Shown here piece by piece: positions 47,840 through 59,769 of a DNA stretch of 64,000 nucleotides. The notes beneath the pieces are model-generated. The model was given only the letters and a program-made list of their open reading frames with translations, was not told where the DNA came from and searched no databases. Each line of letters begins with the position of its first letter. Within the stretch, counting starts at the first letter, position 1. This DNA is from Cryptomeria japonica (taxonomy: Eukaryota; Streptophyta; Pinopsida; Cupressales; Cupressaceae). The stretch is from contig NC_081413.1 of the NCBI RefSeq assembly GCF_030272615.1, positions 335,212,302-335,276,301 on the forward strand, written 5' to 3'. The position numbers and the translations under genes are program-made.

Positions 47840-48956
47840 AAGGTCTTCTGCTCTGGCACATCCTGCTGAGGAACATGACCCTCAATCCCCTCATCTCCAC
47901 CTCCTCGTCCACTTGTTGGAATCTCAACCCGAGTAGCTCTCAAAACTCATCATCTATTAAGAGGAACATGATCCTCTGGATCCTCATCCTCTCCATCATG
48001 AGCTGCAATAACCCTAGGGTCTGGTTGAATCTGACCAAAATCAATGCCTCTCCCGCAACCCCCATCCAATCTGGTAATCCTGCCTCCTCCTGTAGAGGGT
48101 AACCCTCTCACTAATCTCAAGCCCACCAAGCCAGTATCCCTCCTAATCTTTCCTGCATCTCTCCCATCCATGGGAAGTTGTCTCCCAATCCTTCCAACCA
48201 GTCCAAAAGGTCCTCCATGGTCTCTCAATCGACACCCTCTCCGTCCGGGTCTCCTACCGCCTCCACCTCCATCTCCTCCCTTATCTCCATCACCTCTGGC
48301 CTCATGAGAAGCTTTAAGTTCTCATCTCCATCTTTGTCTCCTAATAATGGGATCATATGAAGCATCATCTTCATCTCCTGAGCTAGGAGGAGGATCTGTT
48401 AGATTGGTAATCCGAGGAAACCGGTGTGAAAGCATGTACTGAGCATAATCCACAATCACCCTAGGATCTAGAATGCGTAATCTCAAATCATAAGCCACCC
48501 TAGGAATAGCCATAAAATTTATGCATGCTATCTCAAAAGACAAATAAGGTCTCTAATCTCGCCTATCCTTGTACCATTGTGCATATATCGTGACACCAGT
48601 AGGCATGTGCTGAATGATACCAAACTGTCTCAAAATATGACTAATCAACTACCGCTCAATAATGAATGGAGTACAACCAATGAGATATCTACTCTGCATA
48701 ATATATGTTAATGTCCGTGCATCATCCATCCATGGCTCACAATTGATATAAGGTCTTCGAATAACACTATCCAATGAATCCAGAACCCAAAGCCAATACT
48801 CCATCTTAGCCAACTTATGCTGAGTGAGGATACCTGCATATAAATAGACATATGGCTGCCTCTCACCATGAACTCTATGATGAATGGGCTGAGTAATAGC
48901 AATGTGCTCCCAACACCAGATCTGTAAAAGTGTGCATCCTATCGACAAAATAACAC
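47840..48956 (-). pseudogene. Antisense PMD gene of 28-kb element, middle part
   Basis: One frame from 48948 to the copia border. The PMD C-terminal half is at 48945-48650 (TLLQIWCWEHIAITQP, matching the block around TAG 9603 in element 1, where Trp TGG has become TAG). LRILDPRVIVDYAQYMLSHRF (48480) follows, then an acidic segment and a Gly/Arg-rich region (48290-47960). Stops at 48322, 47950 and 47947 are TGA. It continues beyond the copia insertion at 41118. Confidence 0.75.
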
Positions 48957-49136
48957 TTGTTAGGATAACTGATGAACAACTAAGAGGGGGGGTGAATTAG
49001 TCATTAACATATTATATCAACCAACAACAAAACCTCACCCCAACCAACAAAAAAACCTTGAGATCTCCTATCTGGACAGATGAATCTACCAATCAAACCT
49101 ACAAGAATCACTGGGAGAGTCTCATAATACATAATC
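48957..49136 (-). repeat. Copia LTR-like fragment in PMD gene
   Basis: TGTTAGGATAACTG ... AAGAGGGGGGGTGAATTAGT resembles the left end of the copia LTRs at 41119 and 46751. It shifts the PMD frame by one, and about 75 residues of PMD expected from element 1 are missing here. The right border is a guess, and no target duplication was found. Confidence 0.4.
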
Positions 49137-49519
49137 ATATCCTCCCATCAGATCTCTCCTTTAGAAATGCTCTCATCACCAAACATGGCTCTGCAAGCCT
49201 CTGTCCCTCCACGATCCTGAAAATCATACTGGACTAACTCACCAGTCACGGGGATGTGAGGAATCCTGTAGACATCCTCGAGCGTCACACTAATCTCACC
49301 AGTGGGTAGGTGGAAAGTGTTATGCTCGCTATGCCATCTCTCTTCTAAGGCACTCAACAATCCCCTATTATGGGTAATATCAGGCATATATAACAAGTGT
49401 TGTAATCCGCAAGCATCGATGTGTCTAATCTTAGCCTATGTAAGCTCTGGCACTAGGTGGTGCATAGCCGAGAATTTCTCCCAATATTGGAGAACATCGA
49501 GTTTCTCCTGTTTAACAAG
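49137..49519 (-). pseudogene. Antisense PMD gene of 28-kb element, N-terminal part
   Basis: YWEKFSAMHHLVPEL, HIDACGLQHLLYMPDI, RWHSEHNTFHLPTGEISVTL, VYRIPHIPVTG: the N-terminal PMD core, more typical of the family than the element 1 copy. TAG at about 49438 and TGA at 49148. No Met is visible. The frame opens at AATTCTCTTGTTAAACAG (49531-49514), which resembles a 3' splice site, so an upstream exon is possible. Confidence 0.75.
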
Positions 49520-50706
49520 AGAATTAGATCTTTATCAATAATCACTCATCTATCTATCAAATCAAAGAGATTGCTAATCTATCACATCAATAATTGGTAC
49601 ATATTTTCAAATGAAGAAAATCAGGCTATCAAATCAATATAAACCTATCAATCATGGTTTTCTATCAATCAACGAGTTCAATCAAACTCTGCAATGCTCT
49701 TCATCAGAAACTGCATCAGTTTCTTAGAGCTAATATATCAATTTATCAAATCAAATCAAATCAAATCAATCAATCGTTTATCCTATCAACCAATATTATC
49801 AAATTTGTATCAATCAAGACATCAATCGAATACCTATCAATTATAATTGCGCATCAAAATGCATTAATCACATCATCCAAATGAATTTAAACATGATCAA
49901 CATCAAACAAATATATCTGAAAAAAATGTGCTAATCTTTTTAACAAAAGTGCTATTTTATTAAATATAGGTGCTGAAACACACATATGCGTGAACCTTTT
50001 TCACAAAAGTGCTAACCCTTGGAACAAAAGCATGAAACAGTCATATGTGCTACCCTTTTTAACATATGCGCAAACACTCAAAGCATAAGTGCTGACTTAA
50101 TAAAAGTGCTAACATAAATCACAAAGGCGTGAACAAAACAAACAAATGCGCTAAAACAATAAAAAAGATTAATATCCAATGCAAAATTGCTAACGTGCAA
50201 ATCAAAAGCGTTAAATCATAAAGTCAAAAATCGAAAAAATTCAAAATAGCCTCACACGCGCCAAAAAACAAGGAAAATTGTATAAGTTGCGAAAGAGCTC
50301 GGGATAAGGTACATATCGGATAACCATAGTCAAGTGGTCACTGATATCATCGAACGTGCTCAAATCGATGGTTCTTGAATGAGATCACCATTTCACCACC
50401 TCACCAAAGACAATTCTCTTCAAAAGCTGACAAGGATGTAAATGAAATTAAAATTACCTTTGGTTAATTTTATATTTACCATTTGAAAGGGTAATTAATG
50501 TTTTTAAATGGGGCAATTTTTTTTATTTTTCACAAATGAATTTAATTGACAGACCTTTTCAATTATCGAGAGATCAATCGTTTATCCAAAATTTTCAACA
50601 ATTTTACGATAAATCTCCCAAGGGGGCACACAATCATGATTTTTATCTTCATCAAGAACTATCGAGACTTGATTTAATCTTTGAACAATGTTGTCTAGAC
50701 ATCATT
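49520..50706 (-). other. 5' flank of antisense PMD gene / 3' tail of 28-kb element
   Basis: TATCAATC-rich stretch (49520-49910), including four direct TCAAA repeats near 49750, then the GTGCTAAC array (49920-50220), then about 480 bp of AT-rich sequence to the polypurine tract. No sense frame is supported. Confidence 0.6.
49920..50220 (-). repeat. Short-motif array in 3' tail, reverse complement of leader array
   Basis: About fifteen degenerate copies of ACAAAAGTGCTAAC / ACATATGCGCAAAC. Exact ACAAAAGTGCTAAC at 50003-50016 is the reverse complement of the leader motif at 24959-24972 and 25084-25097. Confidence 0.8.
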
Positions 50707-50722
50707 TCAAAGAGGGGCAAAA
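50707..50722 (+). promoter_or_regulatory. Polypurine tract of 28-kb element
   Basis: TCAAAGAGGGGCAAAA directly before the 3' LTR. Confidence 0.8.
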
Positions 50723-51837
50723 TGTATACACTTAAAAATGACTATGAGCAATTAAATAAACATTTTTATATTTATTTAATAATTATGCTTCTATTAAATA
50801 GTTAATTTGAAAAGATTAATTCATTTCATGTCCTTCTATTAAGTAATTTAATTGAAACATTTTATTAATCAATTCATTTATCCTTTTCCTCTAATCAATT
50901 AATTAAATATCTAATATTTAATTATTCCTCATCATTTAAATATCTAATATTTAATGGTTATTCTTCTATCATATAGTCTCAGATATTAAATAATTTCTTA
51001 ATTATTTAAACCCCTTTTCCAACTCATCTTCCATCTCCACTTCATCTTTCTTTTTCCAACTCATCCATCATGTGGCTAGATTAATTCAACAAAATTAAAA
51101 TAAATAAATCATTTATTAGCCACTTATCTCCAACCTCCAAAATAAATGAAATATTGTGTACATACACATATTTCCTAACCTTCTTCTATATTCTCTCCAA
51201 AATCCCTAAATCTTAGGAAGGACTTGAGCCACTTGTCCTCTCATGCCTAAATCTTCTCCAACCATCCCTAGATTCCCTCATTCAGCAACCTAGTCAAGGT
51301 GAGATGAGTGACACTTGTCTTCTCCTTCCCCCTTTCTATCAACCTTCACCTTTTCTCACAACCATCCAAATCTACAAATCTAATCATGACCATTGATCTA
51401 GGCCACATCATCTTATCCTCTCAAAGTCTATAAAAGTGGGAGTTTGAGTTGAGAAAGAGTTAGTCTTCAAGTGAGTTTTCAAGTTAACAATTTGTGAAAA
51501 ATTATGCATCTGTGAGTTTTTATCTTGAAGCAATTAGCATAATCATTTAGCATTACATATCATAGTATCAGTTAACTATCAGTTACTAGTCAATTCTTCA
51601 TATGCCATCTTGGAAGCTATGAATGCTTGTCTGAGAGAACATCATCTACAACCACAAACAATGGAGTTAGGACACAATGAGACTTAAATCATGAGGGTAA
51701 AAATAGTGTTTTTATTTTAATATCAATTTCATGTAGTTTCATTGGTTGAGTTTGGATTTCCTGTAGCATTTCCTTTGTATTTTGTGAAACTAACATGTTG
51801 CAGGTAGTATTTTGATGATGAAATTGAAGTCGACACA
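50723..51837 (+). repeat. 3' LTR of 28-kb Tat element
   Basis: 1,115 bp, TGTATACAC to TCGACACA, followed by target duplication GTGGT (51838-51842). TATA box at 51429-51435. Confidence 0.9.
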
Positions 51838-51842
51838 GTGGT

Positions 51843-52020
51843 AAATGATTTGATTAATGTGTTAAGCAAATCCGATAAAGAGGTTGTCAGATCTGATAAA
51901 AGAAGTTGACATATTTGATAAATGATTCCAGATCTCATATAAGTTTGTTTTTGGTTTAAAGTTTCAATTGGTATTAATACTGATTCACCTCCCCCTCTCA
52001 GTATTAACCGGATCCTCATA
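51843..52020 (+). repeat. Copia 3' LTR, right part
   Basis: Continues the LTR begun at 21827. Its end, ACTGATTCACCTCCCCCTCT...ACCGGATCCTCATA, parallels the copia LTR end at 46751 read on the minus strand. The last two or three bases are uncertain. Confidence 0.65.
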
Positions 52021-52104
52021 GGATTAATAGGTGGGGCCTTTTCCTATGTCCTGGGTGTTTATTTGTTTCATGGGTCCTAATTTTTCTAAGTATGCACTTT
52101 GATT

Positions 52105-53476
52105 TTCCTAGGCGGGTCCCTTTTCAATTTTTAGCCGACATATTTGTAATAACAGTCAGGCTACTAATGTTTTCCATTGTCTACACATGTCTTAGTGGAT
52201 GGAGATATTTTAATCATGATAAAAAAACATGCTCGGTCGTTAAACGACTAGAGAGAGCGCACACCATGCTTAGTAGTTTAAACTACAGACAGATCTGTCG
52301 GTTCTTGCTACCTTACAGTAGAAAGTGCTCGAAAGATAATGATCGGTATCGCGAGGTGATACCACATATATAGGGCAGGATGAAAGAAGCCAGATGGTGG
52401 GGGCCACTGACAACAATGAGGAGGATGATGAGTTGGAGATGCTGTGTCATGCTTTTGATGTCTCCGCTTGCCAAAAAGGATGGTTAATGTTAGATTGACT
52501 AGTATAGATCATGCGATGTGCCATCATGGAAACAATCGACAACCCAGTTTCAAACTTGGTTCAACTATGAATTCGAGTCATTTTCCACTCGCGCGAGCAT
52601 TAATGGTGAACAATATGGTGACGCTTGATCCTAGAATAACATTGAAAGACTTTTCAGGAATTATTTTTAATTCACAAATCAATTCAGAAGTGACTAGAAG
52701 GTGATTCCAAAGTTGGAGAAGATTCGAGCGAGCTATCACAGTGCAAAATTAAGATTTTCTGAATGCTTTCAAAACCATAAGTTTCTTACCTTCCTAGGTG
52801 GGTCCCTTTTCAATTTTCAGCCGACATATTTGTAATAACAGTCAGGCTACTAATGTTTTCCATTATCTACACATGTCTTAGTGGATGGAGATATTTTAAT
52901 CATGATCAAAAAACATGCTCGGTTGTTAAATGAATAGAGATAGCGCACACTGTGCTTAGTAGTTTAAAGTGTAGACAAATCCGACAATTCTCACTACCTT
53001 ACGGTAGAAAGTGCTCGAAAGATAATGATCGGTATCGCGAGATGATGCCACATGTATAGGGCAGGATGAAAGAAGCCAGATGGTGGGGGCCACTAACAAC
53101 AATGAGGAGGATGATGAGTTGGAGATGTTGTGTCATGCTTTTGATGTCTCCTCTTGCAAAAAAGGATGGTTAATGTCAAATTGACTAGTATAGATTGTGC
53201 GATGTGCCATCATGGAAACAATCGACAACCCAGTTTCAAACTTGGTTCAAATATGAATTTGAGTCATTTTCCACTTGCGCAAGCATTAATGGTGAACAAT
53301 ACGGTGATGCCTGATCCCAGAATAGCATTGAAAGACTTTTCAGGAATTATTTTTAATTCACAAATCAATTCAGAAGTGACCAGAAGGTGATTCCAAAGTT
53401 GGAGAAGATTCGAGCGAGCTATCATAGTGCAAAATCAAGATTTTTTGATTGCTTTCAAGACCATAAGTTTCATACC
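52105..53476 (+). repeat. 686-bp tandem duplication of unidentified sequence
   Basis: Unit 1 starts TTCCTAGGCGGGTCCC at 52105, unit 2 TTCCTAGGTGGGTCCC at 52791; they are closely similar end to end. Each unit has a 78-codon open frame (52468-52704, 53154-53390; HGNNRQPSFKLGS, KDFSGIIFNSQINSEVTRR), flanked by further coding-like stretches in other frames. I do not recognise the protein; it may be a decayed transposase or host fragment. Confidence 0.75.
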
Positions 53477-53946
53477 TTCCCTTCTATGTTTTCAAAGATG
53501 GATAGTGTAAATTGTGTGAAGTTCTAGTGAAAGGATTAAATATTTTTGTAGGGTTTTACAGTCTTGGCAAAAGGAGTTTAAGAATTTTTCATTCTTTCAT
53601 GTTGGAATGGTCAATTCTTGTGTTGAACCCTAGTTTATATTTCTTGTTTGTCGATAATTATTAAGAAGGCCCTAGTTTAGTAGAATGGATCCCTCAAAAA
53701 AAGGAGGAATTTGTATGATGATTTTCTGGACCAATTAAAACCATAAACAAATGATAAGTATCAAGGGATAAATCTTCTCCAAGGGAAAGCCCTAGGAGAA
53801 GGGTTAGTTGATAAAGCATACACAATTTCAGATGCTAGGGTAGCTATGATTGGGATAGACATGTTTAAGGTATGATATGGACAGAGAAAATTGCAATCTT
53901 TGTTCTTAAGTACATGGTAGTATGACTTAGGCAAGCTGGTGGTGCC
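53477..53946 (+). other. Unidentified AT-rich flank
   Basis: No supported gene. It carries a short coding-like stretch starting ATG at 53683 with several stops. The family A element is inserted at its right end. Confidence 0.4.
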
Positions 53947-55079
53947 TGTAATACCCTAAAAATGGTCATCTAAACCATAGGCCTCTAATCTTGACAACAT
54001 CACCAAGGTCCTAACCAAAGGCAATTAAATCAACCTTCAGAACATTATTAATTCTTTAATCATCAAATATCACATGGCAAATCAATTACTCAATATTAAT
54101 TAAATATTTATCTAATTAATTGAATCATTTCCAAGAATATCATTTTGATCAATTATACTATTTTAATTAATTAAATATCCTTGCATATTTAATTAATTAA
54201 GAAATTTTCCATTTAATCATGCAAAATGAATTAATTTATTACAAAAGAGGAATTAATCACAAAGCAAGAGTTGAATTGAAAATAAAATAAAAGAACTGAA
54301 TTGAGAGAGAAATCAAACTTGAGATATTATTTCTTTTTCTAAATTTAGATCTTAAAATCAAAAAAGCAATTAAATTGAATTATTGATTATTCTCTAAAAT
54401 TGGATCAAAGCTTTTCAGGAAAAGAAGTTCAGTTGCATTGAAAAGACCTTTTTCTTGAATAAATCAAATATATGCATGAAATTATCTATTTTTATCACAA
54501 ATGCATGGAATTAATTAGCCCTTATTTCTAATGCAACTTGAACTTCTTATCTAAATGCATTTCAATTAAACTATAATTGGAATCTATCTCAAGGTTAACT
54601 AAACTTGATTTCTCAATTATTTTCAATTAATCCTAAATTGAGATTTTTTATCATCTCTCTTGTAATTCTCTATAAATTCATCCTTCAGCTTTCATTTCAA
54701 TTCACCCCAGAGATTTTTGAGAACATGCTTGGAGATTATTATCATGCTAATTTTGCTCTGGAGTCATTGAAGATCATTGTGCTTTTTTTAAGATTATTTG
54801 CATCCATATTGCTTGAATTCGTTATTTGCTTGAATTATTCATCCATTTTGCATCCATATAGTTAAATATCATATAAATTAAATCCTTCATCTTGGTGTAG
54901 TCTAGTTACTGGTATTGCTTATAAAAATCTGAGAGCAATCTTATACTCGCATCTTTTAGAAGGCAATTAGTCGCTTTGTTATGGTTTATTATTTATTGAT
55001 TATTTATTTACTAACCATACATGTAATGACTTAATTGAAGTGTTGTGCTTACAGCTACAAACCCTTTTTCACACACACA
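53947..55079 (+). repeat. 5' LTR of rightward family A element
   Basis: 1,133 bp, TGTAATACCC to ACACACA. Matches 4867-6009 in reverse. TATA box TATAAAT at 54671-54677; primer-binding motif TGGCACCCACCATGGGG at 55085-55101. Confidence 0.85.
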
Positions 55080-57231
55080 TCTCTGGCACCCACCATGGGG
55101 TAAAAGACTACATTTTTTGGCCTCCAACACTGACAACTTATCTTTTTGTTATTTTCTAGTTTTTCAGATTTTTTGGATTTTCGTCCGTACATCTCGTATG
55201 ACAATCTTTACAGGTTGAAATGACAAACTGCAGGTATCTTATGAGCAGGAATCCTGTATCGTACAAGAGGGAATCCTATATCATACAAGCTAAAACGCTG
55301 TCGTACGACTTTGTATTTTCTAGTTAAAAATGCAAATTTCATGATTTTGGTTTTCTGATTCAAATTGATTATTCTGATGAATGACCCTGACTTTTTATCT
55401 GTCTATCTCAGAATTTTTCATAGCCTAATCAAATTTTTTACAGAATACTTGTCGAAGAATATGCTTGTCGCATAAAGATAATATGACTACTGATTCGTTG
55501 TCTTTGTAGGTTGCTTGAATGATTTGACCAAACATCGTGTATTCTTTAAATTCATTTTTAGGAACCTAACTTGCTATTTGGTTAAAGAAAAAATATGGCT
55601 TTCATGTTTTTAGAAGATTCTGAGAGGTAGGAGAGTATGCTCTTGTCTTTTTCAAGACAATCAAAAATCCAGACCCTTGAGGCTTTTTCTTTGTTTGAGA
55701 TTTTTACATCTTTAGTAGGCCTGCCCTCTTGAGGGGTTGAAAAAATCTTAAAGCCATTACGGCCGGTGTGAGGGGAACGACCTAAGTGGGAATGGCTAAA
55801 CACCAAGTACTCCAACCCACTATAAAATAAATAAAATTTGATGAAAATCAAGTCAACGACTTTGGGTATATTAAACCTTGGTTTTCAAGGCTGGGAGACC
55901 TCTTAATTGAGTTTATACCTCGACGCGCCGAACGGATCCCTTACTAAATTAGAAGCTACCCAGTTCATCTCTGAAAGGGGGGATAATCTTTGTGCAAGAG
56001 AGATAGTAACTCTCCCAAGACACTTGTCATATCATGCCCCCATTAGCATTTGGAGTCGGCTAATATGGCATTGAGAATCCATTGCATGAGACGCAACGGT
56101 CGTATTCTGATTAGCTATTGGGTGTGTACCTAAGTCAGCAAGCAAAGGTTTTCTTCTCTCACCAAATTCCTTAGGGTTTGCATGCTATGATTGGAGTCAA
56201 TATTTATACTACATGTTTTCTGTGTTTTCATCCCTAAAACAAAAATTGAAATACCAAAATTGGAGAAGACAAGAAACCAACTCAGTGATTAGAAACTTTG
56301 TCTGTGTCAGAACTAGTCCATCCTAAGTCGAAACTCTGTCCGTGTTAGAACTTATCCATTTTAAGTCAAAACTTTGTCCGCTTTAGAACTAGTCCATCCT
56401 AAGTCAAAAATCTGTCCGTGTCAGAACTTGTCCATCCTAAGTCGAAATTCTATCCAAAAATAGCCTATCTAAGTCAAAAATCAATCCATCTCAGAATTTG
56501 TCATACTCAGTAATCGAAAAAAACTTAGAATTTTTAGTCTCTTCTTTGTGAACAGTCGTACGAGTTTGGTAAATTATCATCCTAAACCAAATCCCGTGTC
56601 GTATGAGTCTTCTGATTTGTTTTCCTCCATGAGATCCTGTGTTGTATGAGTCTTTTCATCTGTCGTCTAGAGCTAAATTCTGTGTCATACGAAACAAAAC
56701 TACATTGATTCTTTTTTCATCCTGCACATACCCATCTGTCGTACGGTACGAGACAACAACTCATATGAAACAAAACTGTTGTCGTCCTATATCTGCTAAA
56801 TTATCATCCAGTTCAGAAAATCTTGTTGTACGAGTCTCTGTTTTGTCAGAACATAACAGTCAAACTTGCCTAAAAAATAGTCTATAGTGAACATAATACT
56901 GGTTATCATTATCCTAAGCATAAATAGACCTAGACACTGTACCTCTGCCATTTGGTTGATCATCTTTCAGCTAGTTCAATCAACTACCTATCAAATTTAA
57001 GTCACTTAGATAACGCCTTACATAGGATAGATCATTCCTCCAACCATACTGAATCTTACACTACTCTAAGAATCAACTTAGATAGACATCTTATATAGGA
57101 TAGATCTTTCCTGAAACCAGACTAAAATCTCAATTGTTTCTCTCAAACAATATGTTAACTGAACAACTAGTTCTGAAATTGATCTTGACCTTTGTATCAC
57201 AAACAACTTTAGGTCACACTAATCCATAAAA
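55080..57231 (+). other. Untranslated leader of rightward family A element
   Basis: TCGTACGA-type palindromes (55245-55310, 56555-56840), 38-bp tandem repeat (56285-56490), and the conserved block at 55700-56130. No sense frame is supported. Confidence 0.6.
56285..56490. repeat. 38-bp tandem repeat in leader
   Basis: Units of the form ACTAGTCCATCCTAAGTCG-AAACTCTGTCCGTGTTAGA, about five copies, the last ones decayed. Confidence 0.8.
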
Positions 57232-58394
57232 AAGCCTACTCAAACCAAGAGTTCTCATAAGAAAGAAGCCAAAGGAAAATGACAACCCTTCTCATATGAA
57301 GACAACCCATTTTATGTGGAAGATCCACTCACTGACATACCTTCGTCATCAGGAGTACTAATTTTTGATGAACCTGAATCTTCCACAATATATGAGATGA
57401 AACACAATGAAAAGAACAAAAACAACCATAATGTTCACAAAACCGACAATGATTCCTCATCAAGTGAAGCTGAAGAAGACACAAAACCCCCATAAAAAGA
57501 TATTCTTGACTGTCAAAAGGACAAAGACTTTTGAAAAATGATGAAAGCTATCTTGGCTTGAGAGAAGGAAGACTATTTCTTAGAACTGGCAAAACAAGGT
57601 GCCAAACTTCCTACTGGATATGATGTTAAGATACTTGTTACTAAAAAGGAAGAATCACCTATACTCATGGTACACAAACAATTACAAGCCTTATGGATGG
57701 ACGTCATAGAATTGAAGAATAAGGATAAGTCCCCAAAACAATATTCTCTAGAAACAATATGTCCCTTTCCATTTGACAAAAATCTATACATGCCTCCATT
57801 ACTTTCACGAGTTGAGGTCCAAAAATTTGACAAATATGATGGTACCTCAGATCCTCAAGATCATGTCAGAGAGTTTTGTGCCGTCTGTATGGATTTCATG
57901 CACGATCAAATGTACCTCATGCATCTTTTCCCAAGGAGTTTAGGGGGTCAAACAATGTAATGGATCTCAAGTCTACCCAAAGGAATAAAAACATTTGAAG
58001 AAATAATCCAAGTATTTTTACAACAATACTCATACAACATTTGACATCCTGTGACCATGATTGAGCTTTGCAATACTAAATAGAAAACAAGGGAGCCTCT
58101 TCTTACCTTCCTCCAACATTGGAGAAAGATGTTCTCTAGGTATTCTCAACCTATCCCAGACTCTAAGAAAATGGATATATTTGTTAATAACTTGGTCCCC
58201 AAATTAAAGTATACTATACAAATGCAAGTACACCCATCATTTAACAAAATGGTAGATAATGCCATTCGAATGGAAGATGTGTTCATAAAGAAGGGAGATA
58301 TCTCACCTTGGAAAGAAACACAACTAGGATCTAGCTCTAAAGAGAAGAACAAGTATTGGAAATTTGGCAAAGACAACAAAAAGAATGTTGTTAA
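57232..58394 (+). pseudogene. gag of rightward family A element, start codon lost
   Basis: The start ATG CCT of the leftward copy is AAG CCT here (57232). The core is at 57660-58110 (KYDGTSDPQDHVREF, LFPRSLGGQTM, then TAA at 57958 where the other copy has Glu) and continues through LVPKLKYTIQMQVHPSFNKM and EKNKYWKFGKDNK before it is cut at 58394, upstream of the zinc knuckle. Additional stops at 57493, 57532, 57559 and 58081. Confidence 0.8.
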
Positions 58395-59769
58395 TGTAGA
58401 TCAGGAAATTGGGAAGCATCAAAACAAATAGCAATTAGGACAATCACAAAACCTAAAACTTCAATGAAAGCAATCCTAATCCAATCAATGAAGACATAAA
58501 GACAAGATATTCAAATTGAATGAAATTGACGCAAACCGACGCAGATATCTCCTTCATGTGGCTCCATTGTTCTTCTTTCACCTTCAAATTTGATGTGGAT
58601 CTCACCTACAAGTGCAAAATGCATGTGGAAAGCAAGTTGTTGAGAGATGAAATTCGTAGAATAAGGTTACTCGAAAATGTGATTGATTGATAAAATGTGA
58701 TTGATTTATTCCTATCTTGATTGAAGAAACCCATCCAATTTATAGACAAATTGGAGAGAGGACAAGATTAGCATGAAGAGATTTGAAAGCAAATTCAAAT
58801 CAAGAATGGCAACATTATGACAAATGACAATTTGTTATGCAAGGAGTATGACAAATTATGCACAAATTATGGCAAGTTGCTATGCAAAATGCATGACAAA
58901 TTATGACAAAATTGAAGTAGAAATAGAAATTAGGAATTAGGAGAAATTAGCAAATTAGAAAATTGAGGAAAACGATGAAATAGACATTAGGTGAATTAAT
59001 TAATAGGTTTTCATCCATTAATTAATTCATGAAAGAGACCTAGGACTAAGTAAATAGATTTATTTAACCCATAAAGAAGAAGAAAAGGATTAAATGAACA
59101 AACCATAAAACCATAGAAATAAGAGGACAAGGAATTAGATCAAGACAACAAGAAATTAATGTAGGTTCGATCATGATACTAATTGACAAAGGACCAATGT
59201 TGATAAATGATTGAGATTGGTTGACAAAAATCAATGACAAATTGACCAAGATTGACAAGGAGATCAAATTGATAGGTGCCAATTGACAAGGAACAATGAC
59301 TAATCGATCCAAATTGACATGATTGAAAAGGACAAGGATCAATGACGAATTGATCGCAAAATGACAAGATTGACAAGGACAAGGATCGATGACGAATCGA
59401 TCACAAAATGACGAGATTGACAAGTTGATAATCGCAAATGATTATGAACAAGCTAAAGATGATTGAAAGATTGACAAGAGGACAAAACCCTAATTCTATC
59501 ATCGATTAGGATTGACGATGTCCAAAATGATGATAAATGAGCACGCACCATGATGCAACAGGATAAGATCGACCAAAATCATGACTGAAGATTACTATCG
59601 ACAAGACCTAATTCGAAAGCGATAAAAATGAGGAATGCAGAAGAAGGACTCGATGCTCGCAAATGATAAAGACCAAGTGCACAACATAGAAGAAATGTTA
59701 ATGCGATGCAAGAACCCTAAAATAAGGTAATGCGCTTATGTTAAAGTATGACTCCACAAGCATTGTACA
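58395..59769 (-). repeat. Family C LTR, leftward
   Basis: Homologous to the solo LTR at 13238-14786; starts TGTAGATC on the plus side as that copy starts TGTAGATA, and ends TGTACA at 59769. TATA box at 58738-58744 (minus). Unlike the other copy it has no target duplication, but a minus-strand polypurine tract (59770-59784) abuts it, so it is the 3' LTR of an element whose internal part is lost after about 59960. It truncates the family A gag. Confidence 0.75.

Larger units (their letters stand above)
23692..51837 (+). mobile_element. 28-kb Tat-lineage Ty3/gypsy element with antisense PMD gene and two nested insertions
   Basis: 5' LTR 23692-24821, leader, gag, protease, G-patch, RT, RNase H, second RNase H, integrase, antisense PMD gene, short-motif array, polypurine tract, 3' LTR 50723-51837. 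The target duplication GTGGT is at 23687-23691 and 51838-51842. Without the insertions at 29366-33851 and 41119-47834 it is about 16.9 kb, very long for a gypsy element. The second, archaeal-type RNase H between RNase H and integrase is the diagnostic trait of the Tat lineage. Every coding part is broken by stops and a few frameshifts, so this copy is dead. It sits inside a copia LTR. Confidence 0.9.
53947..58394 (+). mobile_element. Family A Ty3/gypsy element, rightward, truncated in gag
   Basis: LTR 53947-55079, primer-binding motif, leader and gag in the same order as the leftward copy at 1-6009. Broken off in gag at 58394 by a family C LTR. Nothing downstream of gag remains. Confidence 0.85.

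Noticed and set aside
47875-48360. Pro/Ser-rich plus-strand ORFs
   Set aside because: Opposite strand of the Gly/Arg-rich part of the PMD gene.
59179-59423. Minus-strand frames rich in SCDRFVIDPC-type repeats, also at 14263-14552
   Set aside because: Translation of the GACAAATCGATCGCAA-type repeats inside family C LTRs.
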